A stretch of DNA of 64,000 nt from Streptomyces sp. ERV7 (GTDB lineage: Bacteria > Actinomycetota > Actinomycetes > Streptomycetales > Streptomycetaceae). Position numbers and translations under genes: made by a program. Of this stretch, positions 1 to 10,296 are shown in pieces. The first letter of the stretch is position 1; each line of letters begins with the position of its first letter. The DNA lies in contig NZ_LYOY01000040.1 in the NCBI RefSeq assembly GCF_001653515.1, positions 1,674,001 through 1,738,000 on the forward strand, written 5' to 3'. A model generated the notes under the pieces. The model worked only from the letters and a program-made list of their open reading frames with translations. It was not told where the DNA came from and did not search any database.

Positions 1-1059
1 ACGCGGCCCGGGACGCTCACCGTCACCGTACGGGCTGCTCACCTCGACCGTCAGCGCCCGCCCGGTGTGCGCGAGCGCGGCGGTGACCGTGCCGGGGGAG
101 GCGTGCTTGAGGGCGTTGGTCAGCGACTCCTGGACGATCCGGTACGCGGCGAGTTCGACGGGGGCGGGCAGCGCGGCCCCGGCCGGGCGCTCGTCCCGGA
201 GCGTGAAGTCGAGTCCGCTGGAGGCGCCGTTGGTACGGGCCTGGGCGACCAGCGCGTCCAGCCCGGCGAGAGTGGGCGCGGCGGCCGGTTCGGTGGCGGC
301 GCCGCTGTCCCGGAGCAGCCCGATCAGCCGGCGCATCTCGGCGAGCCCGTCCACGCTGTTCTCACGGATCACGGTGAGCGCCCGGCGGGTGGTGGCCGGC
401 TCGTCGAGCGAGAGCGCCGCCGTGGAGTGGATCGCGATCGCCGAGAGGTGGTTGGCGACCATGTCGTGCAGCTCGCGGGCCATCCGGGCGCGCTCGGCCA
501 CCACCGCCTGGGCGCGGTCCATCTCGGCGAGCAGCGCCGTCTGCTCGGCGCGCAGGGTGGCCGCCTCGGCCGCGTCCCGGTGGTTGCGCACCAGGGCGCC
601 GGTGGTGGCGGGCGCGAAGCAGACGAGGCCGGTGACGATGCCGAGGAGCAGGGCCTGGGGGGTGCGGAACCAGGCGAGGTAGCCGATGGTCGTGGTCACC
701 GTGATCAGCCCGGTGGTGACCGGGATGCGGCGGGCCGCCGCCGGGGTGCCGTAGAGGACGGCGGCGTAGACGACGTCCGTGAACATCAGGACCGTCGCCA
801 GGTTGCCCGAGGTGAACTGGTCGGCGACCACCGCGGCCGTACCGCCGAGCAGGGCGATCCGCGGGCGGGTGCGGCGCAGCAGCTCCAGGGCCGCCATCGC
901 GGTGAGCGGCACCAGCGTCCAGCCCCAGCGCAGGAGCCCGCTGCCCCCGGAGAACAGCCCGAGGGCCCACATCAGCAGACCGCCGGCCAGCCCGACGGCA
1001 GCGATGACGACGTCGAAGCGGTGGGGCCGGGGGAACGGGTTCACATACCCATGAAACAC
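1..1059 (-). CDS. Sensor histidine kinase, duplicate copy (3' end off window)
   Basis: This is a second copy of the kinase gene at 4423-5637 and is base-for-base identical to it over everything visible. It is read on the minus strand from a GTG at 1059, and its C-terminal part, including the last ATP-binding box, lies left of base 1. It holds the multi-pass N-terminal membrane region, the dimerisation/phosphoacceptor motif ELHDMVANHLS and the N-box motif NALKHASPG. It should act like the intact copy: autophosphorylation on His and transfer to a NarL-type regulator. Whether this copy also has a regulator partner cannot be seen; if the duplication is tandem, one should lie just left of the window. 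The complete lack of divergence means either a very recent duplication or an assembly duplicate. Confidence 0.85.
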   Translation of the reverse strand, partial: MFHGYVNPFPRPHRFDVVIAAVGLAGGLLMWALGLFSGGSGLLRWGWTLVPLTAMAALELLRRTRPRIALLGGTAAVVADQFTSGNLATVLMFTDVVYAAVLYGTPAAARRIPVTTGLITVTTTIGYLAWFRTPQALLLGIVTGLVCFAPATTGALVRNHRDAAEAATLRAEQTALLAEMDRAQAVVAERARMARELHDMVANHLSAIAIHSTAALSLDEPATTRRALTVIRENSVDGLAEMRRLIGLLRDSGAATEPAAAPTLAGLDALVAQARTNGASSGLDFTLRDERPAGAALPAPVELAAYRIVQESLTNALKHASPGTVTAALAHTGRALTVEVSSPYGDGERPGPR

Positions 1060-1236
1060 GTGGTCGCGGCCCCGGGCGTCCTCGTACCGGGCGATCCGCC
1101 ACTACATCGAAGGATGCAGTGGCGTTTCCTCAACGCCGACGACGAGCGGGAGCGATCACGGGCCGACGCTGGAAGGGAGCCGGAAAAGGGAGCCCCGAAA
1201 GGGAGCCCGAAAGAGAGCCTGAGCGAGGAGAACGCC

Positions 1237-1595
1237 GTGATCGTCACACTGATCGTCGTCTGCGAGGTCGGTTTCTGGGCGCTGCTGGCCGGTGGCCTGG
1301 CACTGCGCTACTTCGCGAAGATGCCCAGGGCGTCGGTGGCGGTGCTGCTCTGCGAGCCGCTGCTCGAACTGCTGCTCCTCGTCGTCACCGTGATCGACCT
1401 GAAGAACGGCGCCGAGCCGGACTGGAAGCACGGCCTCGCCGCCGTGTACATCGGCTTCTCGGTGGCGCTGGGCCACTCCATGGTGAAGTGGGGCGACGCC
1501 TGGTTCGCGTACCGCTTCGCGGGCGGGCCCCGCCCCGCCAAGGCGCCGGCGGGCGGCACGGCCCGCGCGGGCCACGCGTGGCGGACCGCCGGGCG
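1237..1595 (+). pseudogene. 3'-truncated copy of the conserved membrane-protein gene
   Basis: This starts at the same GTG with the same GAGGAG ribosome-binding site as the intact gene at 5815-6366. It codes for the same first 110 or so residues and then diverges at 1596. The last membrane segments and the C-terminus (ending KKVEAARSRR in the intact gene) are missing. The reading frame runs on through a repeat element and antisense into the chitinase gene, stopping at 1902, so any product would have a nonsense tail. It is probably non-functional. Confidence 0.8.
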
Positions 1596-1706
1596 GGGCG
1601 CGGGGAACTGCGCGACCAGCCACGCACGGTCCGCGGCCGAGAGACCACCTGTTTTTCCGTTTGTCTGCGGGCCGTCGTGGGCTGGTCGCGCAGTTCCCCG
1701 CGCCCC
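1595..1706. repeat. Long inverted repeat built from two family-1 intergenic repeats
   Basis: The left arm (1595-1621, beginning GGGGCGCGGGGAACTGCGCG) is perfectly complementary over 27 bases to the right arm (1680-1706), with a 58-base loop. Single arms recur at 24671, 36467, 36524, 36586, 56485 and 56540. The element lies exactly where direct repeat A loses similarity to copy B. It may act as a terminator for the convergent chitinase gene, and it also looks like the recombination junction. Confidence 0.85.
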
Positions 1707-1763
1707 TAGATGCAGGGGGTCCGGGCAAGCGGGGGCGGGCCGCCTGCCCGGAATCTGGTTCGG

Positions 1764-3623
<1,860 letters not shown>

Positions 3624-3722
3624 GGAAGCTCCTCGAGTGAGGTCCGACGGGTGTGGGGTGGGACCCTGCTCCGCCCGGTGAGCACACGGCATAAGGGGGC
3701 ACGCTCACCCAGCGGTGCCGTG

Positions 3723-3764
3723 AGCGTAGAAAGGTCTGGACCAAGCGTCAAGAGGTCCAGACCA
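3723..3764 (-). promoter_or_regulatory. Chitinase promoter with two 12-bp direct repeats (DasR-type sites)
   Basis: Read on the minus strand, -35 TTGACG (3746-3751) and -10 TACGCT (3723-3728) are separated by 17 bases. One 12-mer, TGGTCCAGACCT (3753-3764 read as its complement), lies upstream of the -35. The second, TGGTCTGGACCT-like copy, lies at 3732-3743 between -35 and -10. Such repeat pairs are known in Streptomyces chitinase promoters and resemble the DasR operator core TGGTCTAGACCA. Repression when GlcNAc signals are absent is the inference. Confidence 0.8.
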
Positions 3765-3781
3765 AGGGCCGGAAGTCGCCC

Positions 3782-4426
3782 TCAGACGCCCAACTCCTGT
3801 GCCAGTACGGCAGCCTGGACCCGGCTGCGCAGCTCCAGCTTCCCCAGCAGTCGGCTGACGTGCGTCTTCACGGTGGCCTCGGCCATCGCCAGACGCTCGG
3901 CGATCTCCGCGTTCGACAGGCCCTCGCCCAGGCAGGACAGCACCTCGCGCTCGCGCCGGGTGAGCGTGCCCAGCGCGGCCGGCGGCTCGGCCGGGGTCCG
4001 CGCCGCCGGGGCCGCGAACTCCGCGATCAGCCGCCGCGTCACAGCCGGGGCGATCATGCCCTCGCCGCGCGCCACCGTCCGTACCGCCTCGATCAGGTCC
4101 CTGGCGTCGGTGTTCTTCAGCAGGAACCCCGCGGCGCCCGCCCGCAGTGCCCCGAACACGTACTCGTCGAGGTCGAACGTCGTCAGCACCAGGACGTCCG
4201 CGAGCCGCTCCGCGACCACCTGACGGGTCGCCGAGACCCCGTCGAGCCGGGGCATCTGCACATCCATCAGCACCAGATCGGGCCGCAGTTCACGCGCGAG
4301 GCGCACCGCCTCCTCGCCGTCCGCGGCCTCCCCGGCCACCTCGATGTCCGGGGCGCTCCCCAGGATCAGGACCAGACCGGCCCGTACCGACGACTGGTCC
4401 TCCGCGACCAGCACCCGGATCGTCAT
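3782..4426 (-). CDS. NarL/FixJ-family response regulator
   Basis: This encodes a 214-residue regulator with an N-terminal receiver domain (phospho-acceptor Asp55 in LVLMDVQMP, acidic pair E9 D10, Lys in FLLKNTDA). A C-terminal LuxR-type helix-turn-helix (LTRREREVLSCLGEGLSNAEIA) follows. The start MTIRVLVAEDQ at 4426 is chosen because it overlaps the upstream kinase stop in an ATGA, a sign of translational coupling, and because receiver domains begin this way. The partner is the kinase at 4423-5637. The stop lies only about 20 bases from the chitinase promoter repeats, but nothing shows that it regulates chitinase. Confidence 0.93.
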   Translation of the reverse strand: MTIRVLVAEDQSSVRAGLVLILGSAPDIEVAGEAADGEEAVRLARELRPDLVLMDVQMPRLDGVSATRQVVAERLADVLVLTTFDLDEYVFGALRAGAAGFLLKNTDARDLIEAVRTVARGEGMIAPAVTRRLIAEFAAPAARTPAEPPAALGTLTRREREVLSCLGEGLSNAEIAERLAMAEATVKTHVSRLLGKLELRSRVQAAVLAQELGV

Positions 4427-5637
4427 CTCTGCGACTCGCCTTCCTGGACGGGCAGTTCGGCCCGTACCCACCAGATCTCGCGGCCCTGCTCCGAGGGCTC
4501 GGGCCCCGACGCGAAGGTCCCGCCGAGCAGTACGGCCCGCTCCCGCATCCCCACGAGCCCCGCACCCGAGCCCGGCGCACGCGGCCCGGGACGCTCACCG
4601 TCACCGTACGGGCTGCTCACCTCGACCGTCAGCGCCCGCCCGGTGTGCGCGAGCGCGGCGGTGACCGTGCCGGGGGAGGCGTGCTTGAGGGCGTTGGTCA
4701 GCGACTCCTGGACGATCCGGTACGCGGCGAGTTCGACGGGGGCGGGCAGCGCGGCCCCGGCCGGGCGCTCGTCCCGGAGCGTGAAGTCGAGTCCGCTGGA
4801 GGCGCCGTTGGTACGGGCCTGGGCGACCAGCGCGTCCAGCCCGGCGAGAGTGGGCGCGGCGGCCGGTTCGGTGGCGGCGCCGCTGTCCCGGAGCAGCCCG
4901 ATCAGCCGGCGCATCTCGGCGAGCCCGTCCACGCTGTTCTCACGGATCACGGTGAGCGCCCGGCGGGTGGTGGCCGGCTCGTCGAGCGAGAGCGCCGCCG
5001 TGGAGTGGATCGCGATCGCCGAGAGGTGGTTGGCGACCATGTCGTGCAGCTCGCGGGCCATCCGGGCGCGCTCGGCCACCACCGCCTGGGCGCGGTCCAT
5101 CTCGGCGAGCAGCGCCGTCTGCTCGGCGCGCAGGGTGGCCGCCTCGGCCGCGTCCCGGTGGTTGCGCACCAGGGCGCCGGTGGTGGCGGGCGCGAAGCAG
5201 ACGAGGCCGGTGACGATGCCGAGGAGCAGGGCCTGGGGGGTGCGGAACCAGGCGAGGTAGCCGATGGTCGTGGTCACCGTGATCAGCCCGGTGGTGACCG
5301 GGATGCGGCGGGCCGCCGCCGGGGTGCCGTAGAGGACGGCGGCGTAGACGACGTCCGTGAACATCAGGACCGTCGCCAGGTTGCCCGAGGTGAACTGGTC
5401 GGCGACCACCGCGGCCGTACCGCCGAGCAGGGCGATCCGCGGGCGGGTGCGGCGCAGCAGCTCCAGGGCCGCCATCGCGGTGAGCGGCACCAGCGTCCAG
5501 CCCCAGCGCAGGAGCCCGCTGCCCCCGGAGAACAGCCCGAGGGCCCACATCAGCAGACCGCCGGCCAGCCCGACGGCAGCGATGACGACGTCGAAGCGGT
5601 GGGGCCGGGGGAACGGGTTCACATACCCATGAAACAC
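4423..5637 (-). CDS. Sensor histidine kinase (HisKA_3 type)
   Basis: This encodes a membrane kinase of about 404 residues. Several hydrophobic segments (about 17-150) are followed by a cytoplasmic dimerisation helix with the phospho-acceptor His in ARELHDMVANHLS (about residue 197) and a HATPase_c domain (NALKHASPG, then GSGAGLVGMRERAVLLGG). It phosphorylates the response regulator encoded immediately downstream, with a 4-base ATGA overlap. The start is uncertain: GTG at 5637 has no clear ribosome-binding site, and an in-frame GTG a few codons later is possible. The signal sensed is unknown. An identical but partly visible copy is at 1-1059. Confidence 0.92.
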   Translation of the reverse strand: MFHGYVNPFPRPHRFDVVIAAVGLAGGLLMWALGLFSGGSGLLRWGWTLVPLTAMAALELLRRTRPRIALLGGTAAVVADQFTSGNLATVLMFTDVVYAAVLYGTPAAARRIPVTTGLITVTTTIGYLAWFRTPQALLLGIVTGLVCFAPATTGALVRNHRDAAEAATLRAEQTALLAEMDRAQAVVAERARMARELHDMVANHLSAIAIHSTAALSLDEPATTRRALTVIRENSVDGLAEMRRLIGLLRDSGAATEPAAAPTLAGLDALVAQARTNGASSGLDFTLRDERPAGAALPAPVELAAYRIVQESLTNALKHASPGTVTAALAHTGRALTVEVSSPYGDGERPGPRAPGSGAGLVGMRERAVLLGGTFASGPEPSEQGREIWWVRAELPVQEGESQR

Positions 5638-6173
5638 GTGGTCGCGGCCCCGGGCGTCCTCGTACCGGGCGATCCGCCACTACATCGAAGGATGCAGTGG
5701 CGTTTCCTCAACGCCGACGACGAGCGGGAGCGATCACGGGCCGACGCTGGAAGGGAGCCGGAAAAGGGAGCCCCGAAAGGGAGCCCGAAAGAGAGCCTGA
5801 GCGAGGAGAACGCCGTGATCGTCACACTGATCGTCGTCTGCGAGGTCGGTTTCTGGGCGCTGCTGGCCGGTGGCCTGGCACTGCGCTACTTCGCGAAGAT
5901 GCCCAGGGCGTCGGTGGCGGTGCTGCTCTGCGAGCCGCTGCTCGAACTGCTGCTCCTCGTCGTCACCGTGATCGACCTGAAGAACGGCGCCGAGCCGGAC
6001 TGGAAGCACGGCCTCGCCGCCGTGTACATCGGCTTCTCGGTGGCGCTGGGCCACTCCATGGTGAAGTGGGGCGACGCCTGGTTCGCGTACCGCTTCGCGG
6101 GCGGGCCCCGCCCCGCCAAGGCGCCGGCGGGCGGCACGGCCCGCGCGGTCCACGAGTGGCGGACCGCCGGGCG
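4579..6173. repeat. Direct repeat copy B (partner 1-1595)
   Basis: This is the right-hand copy of the 1.6-kb exact direct repeat. It is embedded in an intact response regulator, kinase and membrane-protein set, so it looks like the parental context. The left copy breaks off inside the membrane-protein gene. Confidence 0.95.
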
Positions 6174-6366
6174 CTGGGTGCTCGCCGCCGTCATCGCGAT
6201 GGGGCTGCTCCAGGGCGGCATCTGGTACGTGGGCGGCGACGGGGACGTGGACTCGCTGCGGATGTGGCAGCAGCGGATGCTGTGGCTGATCGGCATCAAC
6301 CTGGTCATCGCGCTCAGCTACACGCTGTTCCCGAAGAAGGTGGAGGCGGCCCGGTCCCGCCGCTGA
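5815..6366 (+). CDS. Conserved integral membrane protein
   Basis: This encodes 183 residues with about four or five hydrophobic spans (near residues 2-25, 35-55, 68-85, 120-140 and 152-172) and a basic C-terminus. I know no function. The start GTG at 5815 follows GAGGAG at 5803-5808. It is divergent from the kinase and the intergenic space is about 180 bases, so the two may share control. The first two-thirds is duplicated at 1237-1595 and the last 97 bases are duplicated at 10297-10393. This one gene therefore supplied both duplication breakpoints in the first 10 kb. Confidence 0.8.
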   Translation: MIVTLIVVCEVGFWALLAGGLALRYFAKMPRASVAVLLCEPLLELLLLVVTVIDLKNGAEPDWKHGLAAVYIGFSVALGHSMVKWGDAWFAYRFAGGPRPAKAPAGGTARAVHEWRTAGRWVLAAVIAMGLLQGGIWYVGGDGDVDSLRMWQQRMLWLIGINLVIALSYTLFPKKVEAARSRR

Positions 6367-6380
6367 CCCAGCCGCTCTAC
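6270..6380 (+). repeat. 111-bp exact direct repeat, copy 1
   Basis: This covers the last 97 bases of the membrane-protein gene plus 14 bases past its stop. It is identical base for base to 10297-10407 (offset 4027). It marks a rearrangement breakpoint. Confidence 0.97.
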
Positions 6381-6393
6381 AGGAAGGGTGCAT

Positions 6394-6447
6394 CGGCCCC
6401 CACCCACCCCCGGAGGGTTTGGGGAAGGGGTGGGGAGGGGCCGACAC
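6394..6447. terminator. GC-rich hairpin between convergent genes (family-2 repeat)
   Basis: TCGGCCCC at about 6393-6400 pairs with GGGGCCGA at 6437-6444, and the C-rich and G-rich stretches between them can also pair. It lies between the convergent membrane gene and nucS and probably terminates both. The core (6405-6440) is shared with 24838-24875 and 56688-56725. Confidence 0.6.
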
Positions 6448-6456
6448 CCCCGGGGG

Positions 6457-7128
6457 TCAGAACAGGCGGAGTTTGTCGTCCTCGATGCCCCGCAGCGCGT
6501 CGTAGTCAAGAACGACGCACCCGATCTCCCGGTCCGTCGCCAGCACCCGCGCCTGCGGCTTGATCTCCTGCGCCGCGAACACCCCCCGCACGGGGGCAAG
6601 GTGCGGATCCCGGTTCAGCAGATCGAGGTAGCGCGTCAGCTGCTCGACCCCGTCGATCTCGCCGCGCCGCTTGATCTCGACCGCCACCGTCCCGCCGGAC
6701 GCGTCCCGGCACAGGATGTCCACCGGGCCGATCGCCGTCGGGTACTCGCGGCGGATCAGCGTGTACCCCTCGCCCAGCGTCTCGATCCGGTCCGCGAGCA
6801 GCTCCTGGAGGTGCGCTTCCACGCCGTCCTTGATGAGACCCGGGTCCACACCCAGCTCGTGGGACGAGTCGTGGAGGATCTCCTCCATCGTGATGATGAG
6901 CTTCTCGCCCGCCTTGTTCACGACCGTCCAGACGCCCGAATCGTCCCCCGTCCCCTCCTTGAGGGTGCAGGGCGGAGACATCCAGTTGAGGGGCTTGTAC
7001 GCCCGGTCGTCCGCGTGAATGGAGACGCTGTTGTCCGCCTTCACCAGGATCAGCCGGGTGGCGGAGGGCAGATGGGCGGTGAGGCGGCCCGCGTAGTCGA
7101 CGGAGCAGCGGGCGATGACGAGACGCAT
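6457..7128 (-). CDS. nucS: Mismatch-specific endonuclease NucS (EndoMS)
   Basis: This encodes a 223-residue nuclease that cuts both strands at mismatches and provides the non-MutS/MutL mismatch repair of actinobacteria. An N-terminal DNA-binding/dimerisation half (MRLVIARCSVDYAGRL) precedes a RecB-like nuclease half with the catalytic pattern GPVDILC followed by VAVEIKRR (Asp, then Glu-x-Lys). The C-terminus ends DDKLRLF, the type of short tail that contacts the sliding clamp. I use ATG 7128 because the family begins MRLVIARCS; a TTG three codons upstream is also possible. It is divergent from the SCO5389-like gene. Its normal upstream neighbour, a P-loop ATPase, survives only as a stump at 12890. 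Confidence 0.95.
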   Translation of the reverse strand: MRLVIARCSVDYAGRLTAHLPSATRLILVKADNSVSIHADDRAYKPLNWMSPPCTLKEGTGDDSGVWTVVNKAGEKLIITMEEILHDSSHELGVDPGLIKDGVEAHLQELLADRIETLGEGYTLIRREYPTAIGPVDILCRDASGGTVAVEIKRRGEIDGVEQLTRYLDLLNRDPHLAPVRGVFAAQEIKPQARVLATDREIGCVVLDYDALRGIEDDKLRLF

Positions 7129-7342
7129 GGTCGGCAACGCTACTCGAATCCCCCCGCCGAACGCGATTCGTCCGGCAAAGCACTGTTCGTTATTGGCCGG
7201 TTACGTGCCAAGTACCTGTCGCAGCCACCATGCCGCGCCTACCGTGTAAGCGGGAGGTTGTCGGTCAGGCACGCTGCGTGGCCGACTTCGTCCCTTTCCC
7301 TGGCCGTAAGACCCCCTCTCCGGGGTCGCGAGAGGAGAAACC

Positions 7343-7735
7343 ATGTCGCTCGACGTCTCACCGGCCCTACTCGAACAGGCCGAGCGAGGCGAGGTCGACG
7401 AAGCCGATTTCGTCGACTGCGTCCGGACCTCCCTGCCGTACGCATGGGAGATGATCAGTTCTCTGGTGGCCCAGCTGAAGGTGGACGGTGGCGAGTTCGC
7501 CGACAACCAGACGCCTCCGCCGGACGAGCAGGCGCGCGGCCAGCTTCTTCGTGCGCTCGCGAGTGACGCCATACGCGGTGCGCTGCAGCGGCACTTCGGT
7601 GTCCGTCTGGCGTTCCAGAACTGCCACCGCGTAGCGGTGTTCCCCTTGGACCCGTCGGCCGACGAGCGGCTCGCCCGCTTCACCTCGGTCCGGGGTCAAC
7701 TGCTCAACCAGTCCCCGGAGTTGAGGGACTGCTGA
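7343..7735 (+). CDS. SCO5389-family conserved protein
   Basis: This encodes a 130-residue soluble protein of unknown function that, from memory, is found next to nucS in Streptomyces. No transmembrane segment, signal peptide or catalytic motif is evident. The middle is acidic and proline-rich (GGEFADNQTPPPDEQ) and the C-terminal third is mixed alpha/beta. The start ATG at 7343 is well supported by GAGAGGAGAAACC immediately upstream. A strong hairpin follows the stop. Conservation beside nucS is suggestive, but no role in repair can be read from the sequence. Confidence 0.85.
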   Translation: MSLDVSPALLEQAERGEVDEADFVDCVRTSLPYAWEMISSLVAQLKVDGGEFADNQTPPPDEQARGQLLRALASDAIRGALQRHFGVRLAFQNCHRVAVFPLDPSADERLARFTSVRGQLLNQSPELRDC

Positions 7736-7746
7736 GGTCTTCGCCG

Positions 7747-7785
7747 CCGCTCCGCATCGCGGGAGGTACAACTGATGCGGAGCGG
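7747..7785 (+). terminator. Terminator hairpin after the SCO5389-family gene
   Basis: CCGCTCCGCATC (7747-7758) pairs perfectly with 7774-7785 across a 15-base loop, 11 bases after the stop and just before GGGCCTTT. It probably also serves the convergent LLM gene. Confidence 0.8.
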
Positions 7786-7844
7786 GGGCCTTTCGCGGGG
7801 CCCCGAGTCCCGCGCCCCCACGGGCGCCGTCCCCCTCGGGCCCC

Positions 7845-8876
7845 TCACCCCAGCAGCGGCAGCACTTCCGCGCCCAGCCTCCGTACGTTCTCCTCCGTCG
7901 CGGCCAGGTCTCCCGATCCCTCCACCAGGAAGGCGAAGCGCGTGATGCCCGTCTTCTCCGACGTCGCCGCGATGCGGTCCGCCGCGAGACGGGGGGTGCC
8001 GACCGGGTGGAGGCTGCACAGCAGTTCCGTGTACATCACCGGGTCGCGCATGGCCCGGTGGCGGCCGTCGACCGTCACATGGGCGTCCAGCCCCTGCTTC
8101 AGCCAGCCGGGCATCGCCTTCAGCAGCGTCTCTGCGGCCTGGGAGCCGTGGTCCTCGATCTGCGCCACCCCGGCCGACACATGCGGCGCGGCCGCCACCG
8201 CCTCCGGCGCGACGCCGGACGCCAGCGCGTGCGACCGCCACAGCGCGACCATCTCCGCCTTCTCCTCGTCGCCGCAGTGCATTCCGAGCAGCATCGGCAG
8301 CCCGCGCTCGGCCGCCAGCTTCACGCTCTTCGGCGAGGTGCACGCCACGATGACCTCGGGGCCGGCGGGACCGTCCGAGAGCAGCTCGTCGGGCCTCGGC
8401 ACCACCGGGACCTCCCGGAAGGCGAAACGTTCGCCCAAAGATCCCACCCGGGGCTCGCTCAGCCATCGCAGCAGCAGGTCGAGCGACTCCGGGAAGCCCT
8501 CCTCGAACGCCTTCAGGCCCGAGCCGAAGACCTCCAGGTCGACCCAGGGGCCGCCCCGGCCCACGCCCAGCGAGAACCGGCCGCCGGACGTCAGATGCAG
8601 CAGCGCCGCCTGTTCGCCCAGGGCCACCGGGTGCGCGCTGGGCAGCACGCTGACCGCCGTCCCGACGCGGATCCGGCGGGTGCGCCCGAGCAGCAGCGCC
8701 GCCAGTGTCACCGCCGACGGACACACCCCGTACGGAACGAAGTGGTGCTCGGCGAGCCACACCGCGTCCAGGCCCGCTTCCTCGGCCACTTCGGCGGATC
8801 GCACCGCCCGGTGCAGCGCCTCCCCCTGTCCCTGGCCCGGGAATTGGGCTGCCAGTACAAAAGCTCCGACACGCAT
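7845..8876 (-). CDS. LLM-class flavin-dependent oxidoreductase
   Basis: This encodes about 343 residues of the bacterial luciferase-like TIM-barrel family, which uses FMN or F420 in redox or monooxygenase reactions. Recognisable segments are AEEAGLDAVWLAEHHF near the N-terminus, RIRVGTAVSVLPSAHPV, and GRFSLGVGRGGPWVDLEVFG. I prefer the second ATG (8876, MRVGAFVLAAQFPG). AGGAGG lies ten bases upstream of it but only about two bases from the first ATG at 8885. The substrate cannot be inferred. It stands alone between two convergent or divergent neighbours. Confidence 0.9.
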   Translation of the reverse strand: MRVGAFVLAAQFPGQGQGEALHRAVRSAEVAEEAGLDAVWLAEHHFVPYGVCPSAVTLAALLLGRTRRIRVGTAVSVLPSAHPVALGEQAALLHLTSGGRFSLGVGRGGPWVDLEVFGSGLKAFEEGFPESLDLLLRWLSEPRVGSLGERFAFREVPVVPRPDELLSDGPAGPEVIVACTSPKSVKLAAERGLPMLLGMHCGDEEKAEMVALWRSHALASGVAPEAVAAAPHVSAGVAQIEDHGSQAAETLLKAMPGWLKQGLDAHVTVDGRHRAMRDPVMYTELLCSLHPVGTPRLAADRIAATSEKTGITRFAFLVEGSGDLAATEENVRRLGAEVLPLLG

Positions 8877-9092
8877 CGCCTTCATGCCTCCTCGCGGCCG
8901 ACGCGGCTCCCCCTCTTACCGGCAACAACGTCTGACAAGTGCCAAGGGCACGGCCCAGCGCGAACTTCTTGCGATAGTCCGGTAAGTGTCCCCCGTACGA
9001 GTTACCGTGCCACCCCTGTACGGGCTCGGGTACCCGGGGCAAGTACCTCTACGCTGGAGAGGTCAGTCCGCCCGGCCCCGTGAGGTGTTTCC

Positions 9093-9419
9093 GTGTCCCC
9101 GCGCCGCAACCGCCCCAAGGGCGGCGACCAGCCGACCGAACCGACCGGCGGGGCGGGGGAGCGCTTCGGCCTCCAGCGCTCCGAGACGTACCAGGGCGAG
9201 GAGTGGTCCGTCCGGCATGTGAGCGGCGCGAGCGCGCAGGGCAAGCGCTACCGCTGCCCGGGGTGCGACCAGGAGATCCCCTCCGGCGTCCCGCACGTGG
9301 TGGCCTGGCCGGAGTACGGCGGCGTGGACGACCGCCGGCACTGGCACAAGGCGTGCTGGAACGCGAAGGACCGCCGCACCAGCAGGGTGCAGCGGTCCAG
9401 GAACGCGCCGAGGTACTAG
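9093..9419 (+). CDS. Small zinc-finger-like conserved protein
   Basis: This encodes 108 residues, basic at both ends. The middle carries a likely metal site: CPGCDQEIPSGVPH followed by HWHKAC, giving Cys-x2-Cys with later His and Cys ligands. Homologues are often labelled ATP/GTP-binding protein, but I see no P-loop here, so I do not support that name. The start GTG at 9093 follows GAGGTG. It is convergent with the ABC permease, with only 10 bases between stops. Confidence 0.75.
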   Translation: MSPRRNRPKGGDQPTEPTGGAGERFGLQRSETYQGEEWSVRHVSGASAQGKRYRCPGCDQEIPSGVPHVVAWPEYGGVDDRRHWHKACWNAKDRRTSRVQRSRNAPRY

Positions 9420-9429
9420 GCCCGCGCGC

Positions 9430-10266
9430 TCACACGTCCCGGCTGTTCAGCACGGCGAACGCGCCGCCGAGCGCGGCGGCCGCGACGGCCCCCAGGATCA
9501 GCAGCGGGGTCCAGCCGGTCGGGCCCGAGTCGCTCACCGAGGAGCCGTAGAACACGGCCAGCTGGCTGGGGATCGAGTACTCGAGCAGGGCCTCGCGCAC
9601 CGATTCGAGCGACGGCGCGAACATGAACAGCGCCATCACCAGCGGCAGCAGCACCACGCCGATCATGACGGTGATCGCGCCCGCCGAGTGCCGGATCAGC
9701 GCGCCGACCGCGAGCGAGAGCAGCCCGAGGACCGAGACGTAGAGGCCGACGCCGACCGTCGCCTTGAACAGCTCGGAGCCGCTCGGCTGCTCGGCCGTGT
9801 CCACCATCCCCATCTGCATCAGCGCCACCAGGCCGGTGGAGAGCGTCACGATGACGAAGGACAGCAGGAAGAACACGATCGCCTTGGCGGCGAGGATCCG
9901 GGCCCGGCTGGGGCACGCGGTCAGCGTCGTACGGATCATGCCCGTGCCGTACTCGGAGGCGATGGTCATCACGCCGAGCGTGATCACGCAGATCGAGCCG
10001 AGCAGCACGCCGTAGAAGCCCAGGGTGAGCAGCGGGGTGTCGCCCATGTGCGCGTCGGAGGCGTTGACCGCGACCGCCGCGAGCAGCCCGATGCCGAGCA
10101 CGAGCACGATGAGCACGCCCAGCGTCCACATCGTGGAGCGCACCGAGCGGATCTTGGTCCACTCCGAGGCGAGGGCGTCGCCGAGGGAGGCGGGCCGCAC
10201 CGGGATCGGCGAGGTGTACGTCCCGAGGGGCGCACCCGGTGCCTGCTGCTGGTAGGGGGTGGTCAT
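9430..10266 (-). CDS. ABC-2 type transporter permease
   Basis: This encodes 278 residues. A Pro/Gln-rich cytoplasmic start (MTTPYQQQAPGAP) is followed by the family motif SEWTKIRSVRSTMWTL and six hydrophobic spans, including the FxxEYGTGMIRTTL-like loop SEYGTGMIRTTLTA. It would form a membrane pair with an ABC ATPase. The paralogous pair at 14438-16240 shows the normal order, ATPase then permease. Its own ATPase is probably the one at 13180-14235, now about 2.9 kb away across a breakpoint. The start ATG at 10266 has GAGGAC upstream; a longer ORF reading into the 111-bp repeat is an artefact. Confidence 0.9.
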   Translation of the reverse strand: MTTPYQQQAPGAPLGTYTSPIPVRPASLGDALASEWTKIRSVRSTMWTLGVLIVLVLGIGLLAAVAVNASDAHMGDTPLLTLGFYGVLLGSICVITLGVMTIASEYGTGMIRTTLTACPSRARILAAKAIVFFLLSFVIVTLSTGLVALMQMGMVDTAEQPSGSELFKATVGVGLYVSVLGLLSLAVGALIRHSAGAITVMIGVVLLPLVMALFMFAPSLESVREALLEYSIPSQLAVFYGSSVSDSGPTGWTPLLILGAVAAAALGGAFAVLNSRDV

Positions 10267-10296
10267 CGGGCGTCCTCGGGCTTGGTCAGGGCGGGG

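Larger units (their letters stand above)
1..1595. repeat. Direct repeat copy A (partner 4579-6173)
   Basis: Bases 1-1570 match 4579-6148 without a difference, at a constant offset of 4578. Two mismatches follow (1571/6149 and 1577/6155), similarity ends at 1595/6173, and from 1596 the sequences are unrelated. The repeat covers most of a histidine kinase gene and the 5' two-thirds of a membrane-protein gene. It starts at or before the window edge, so its left end is unknown. Confidence 0.95.
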
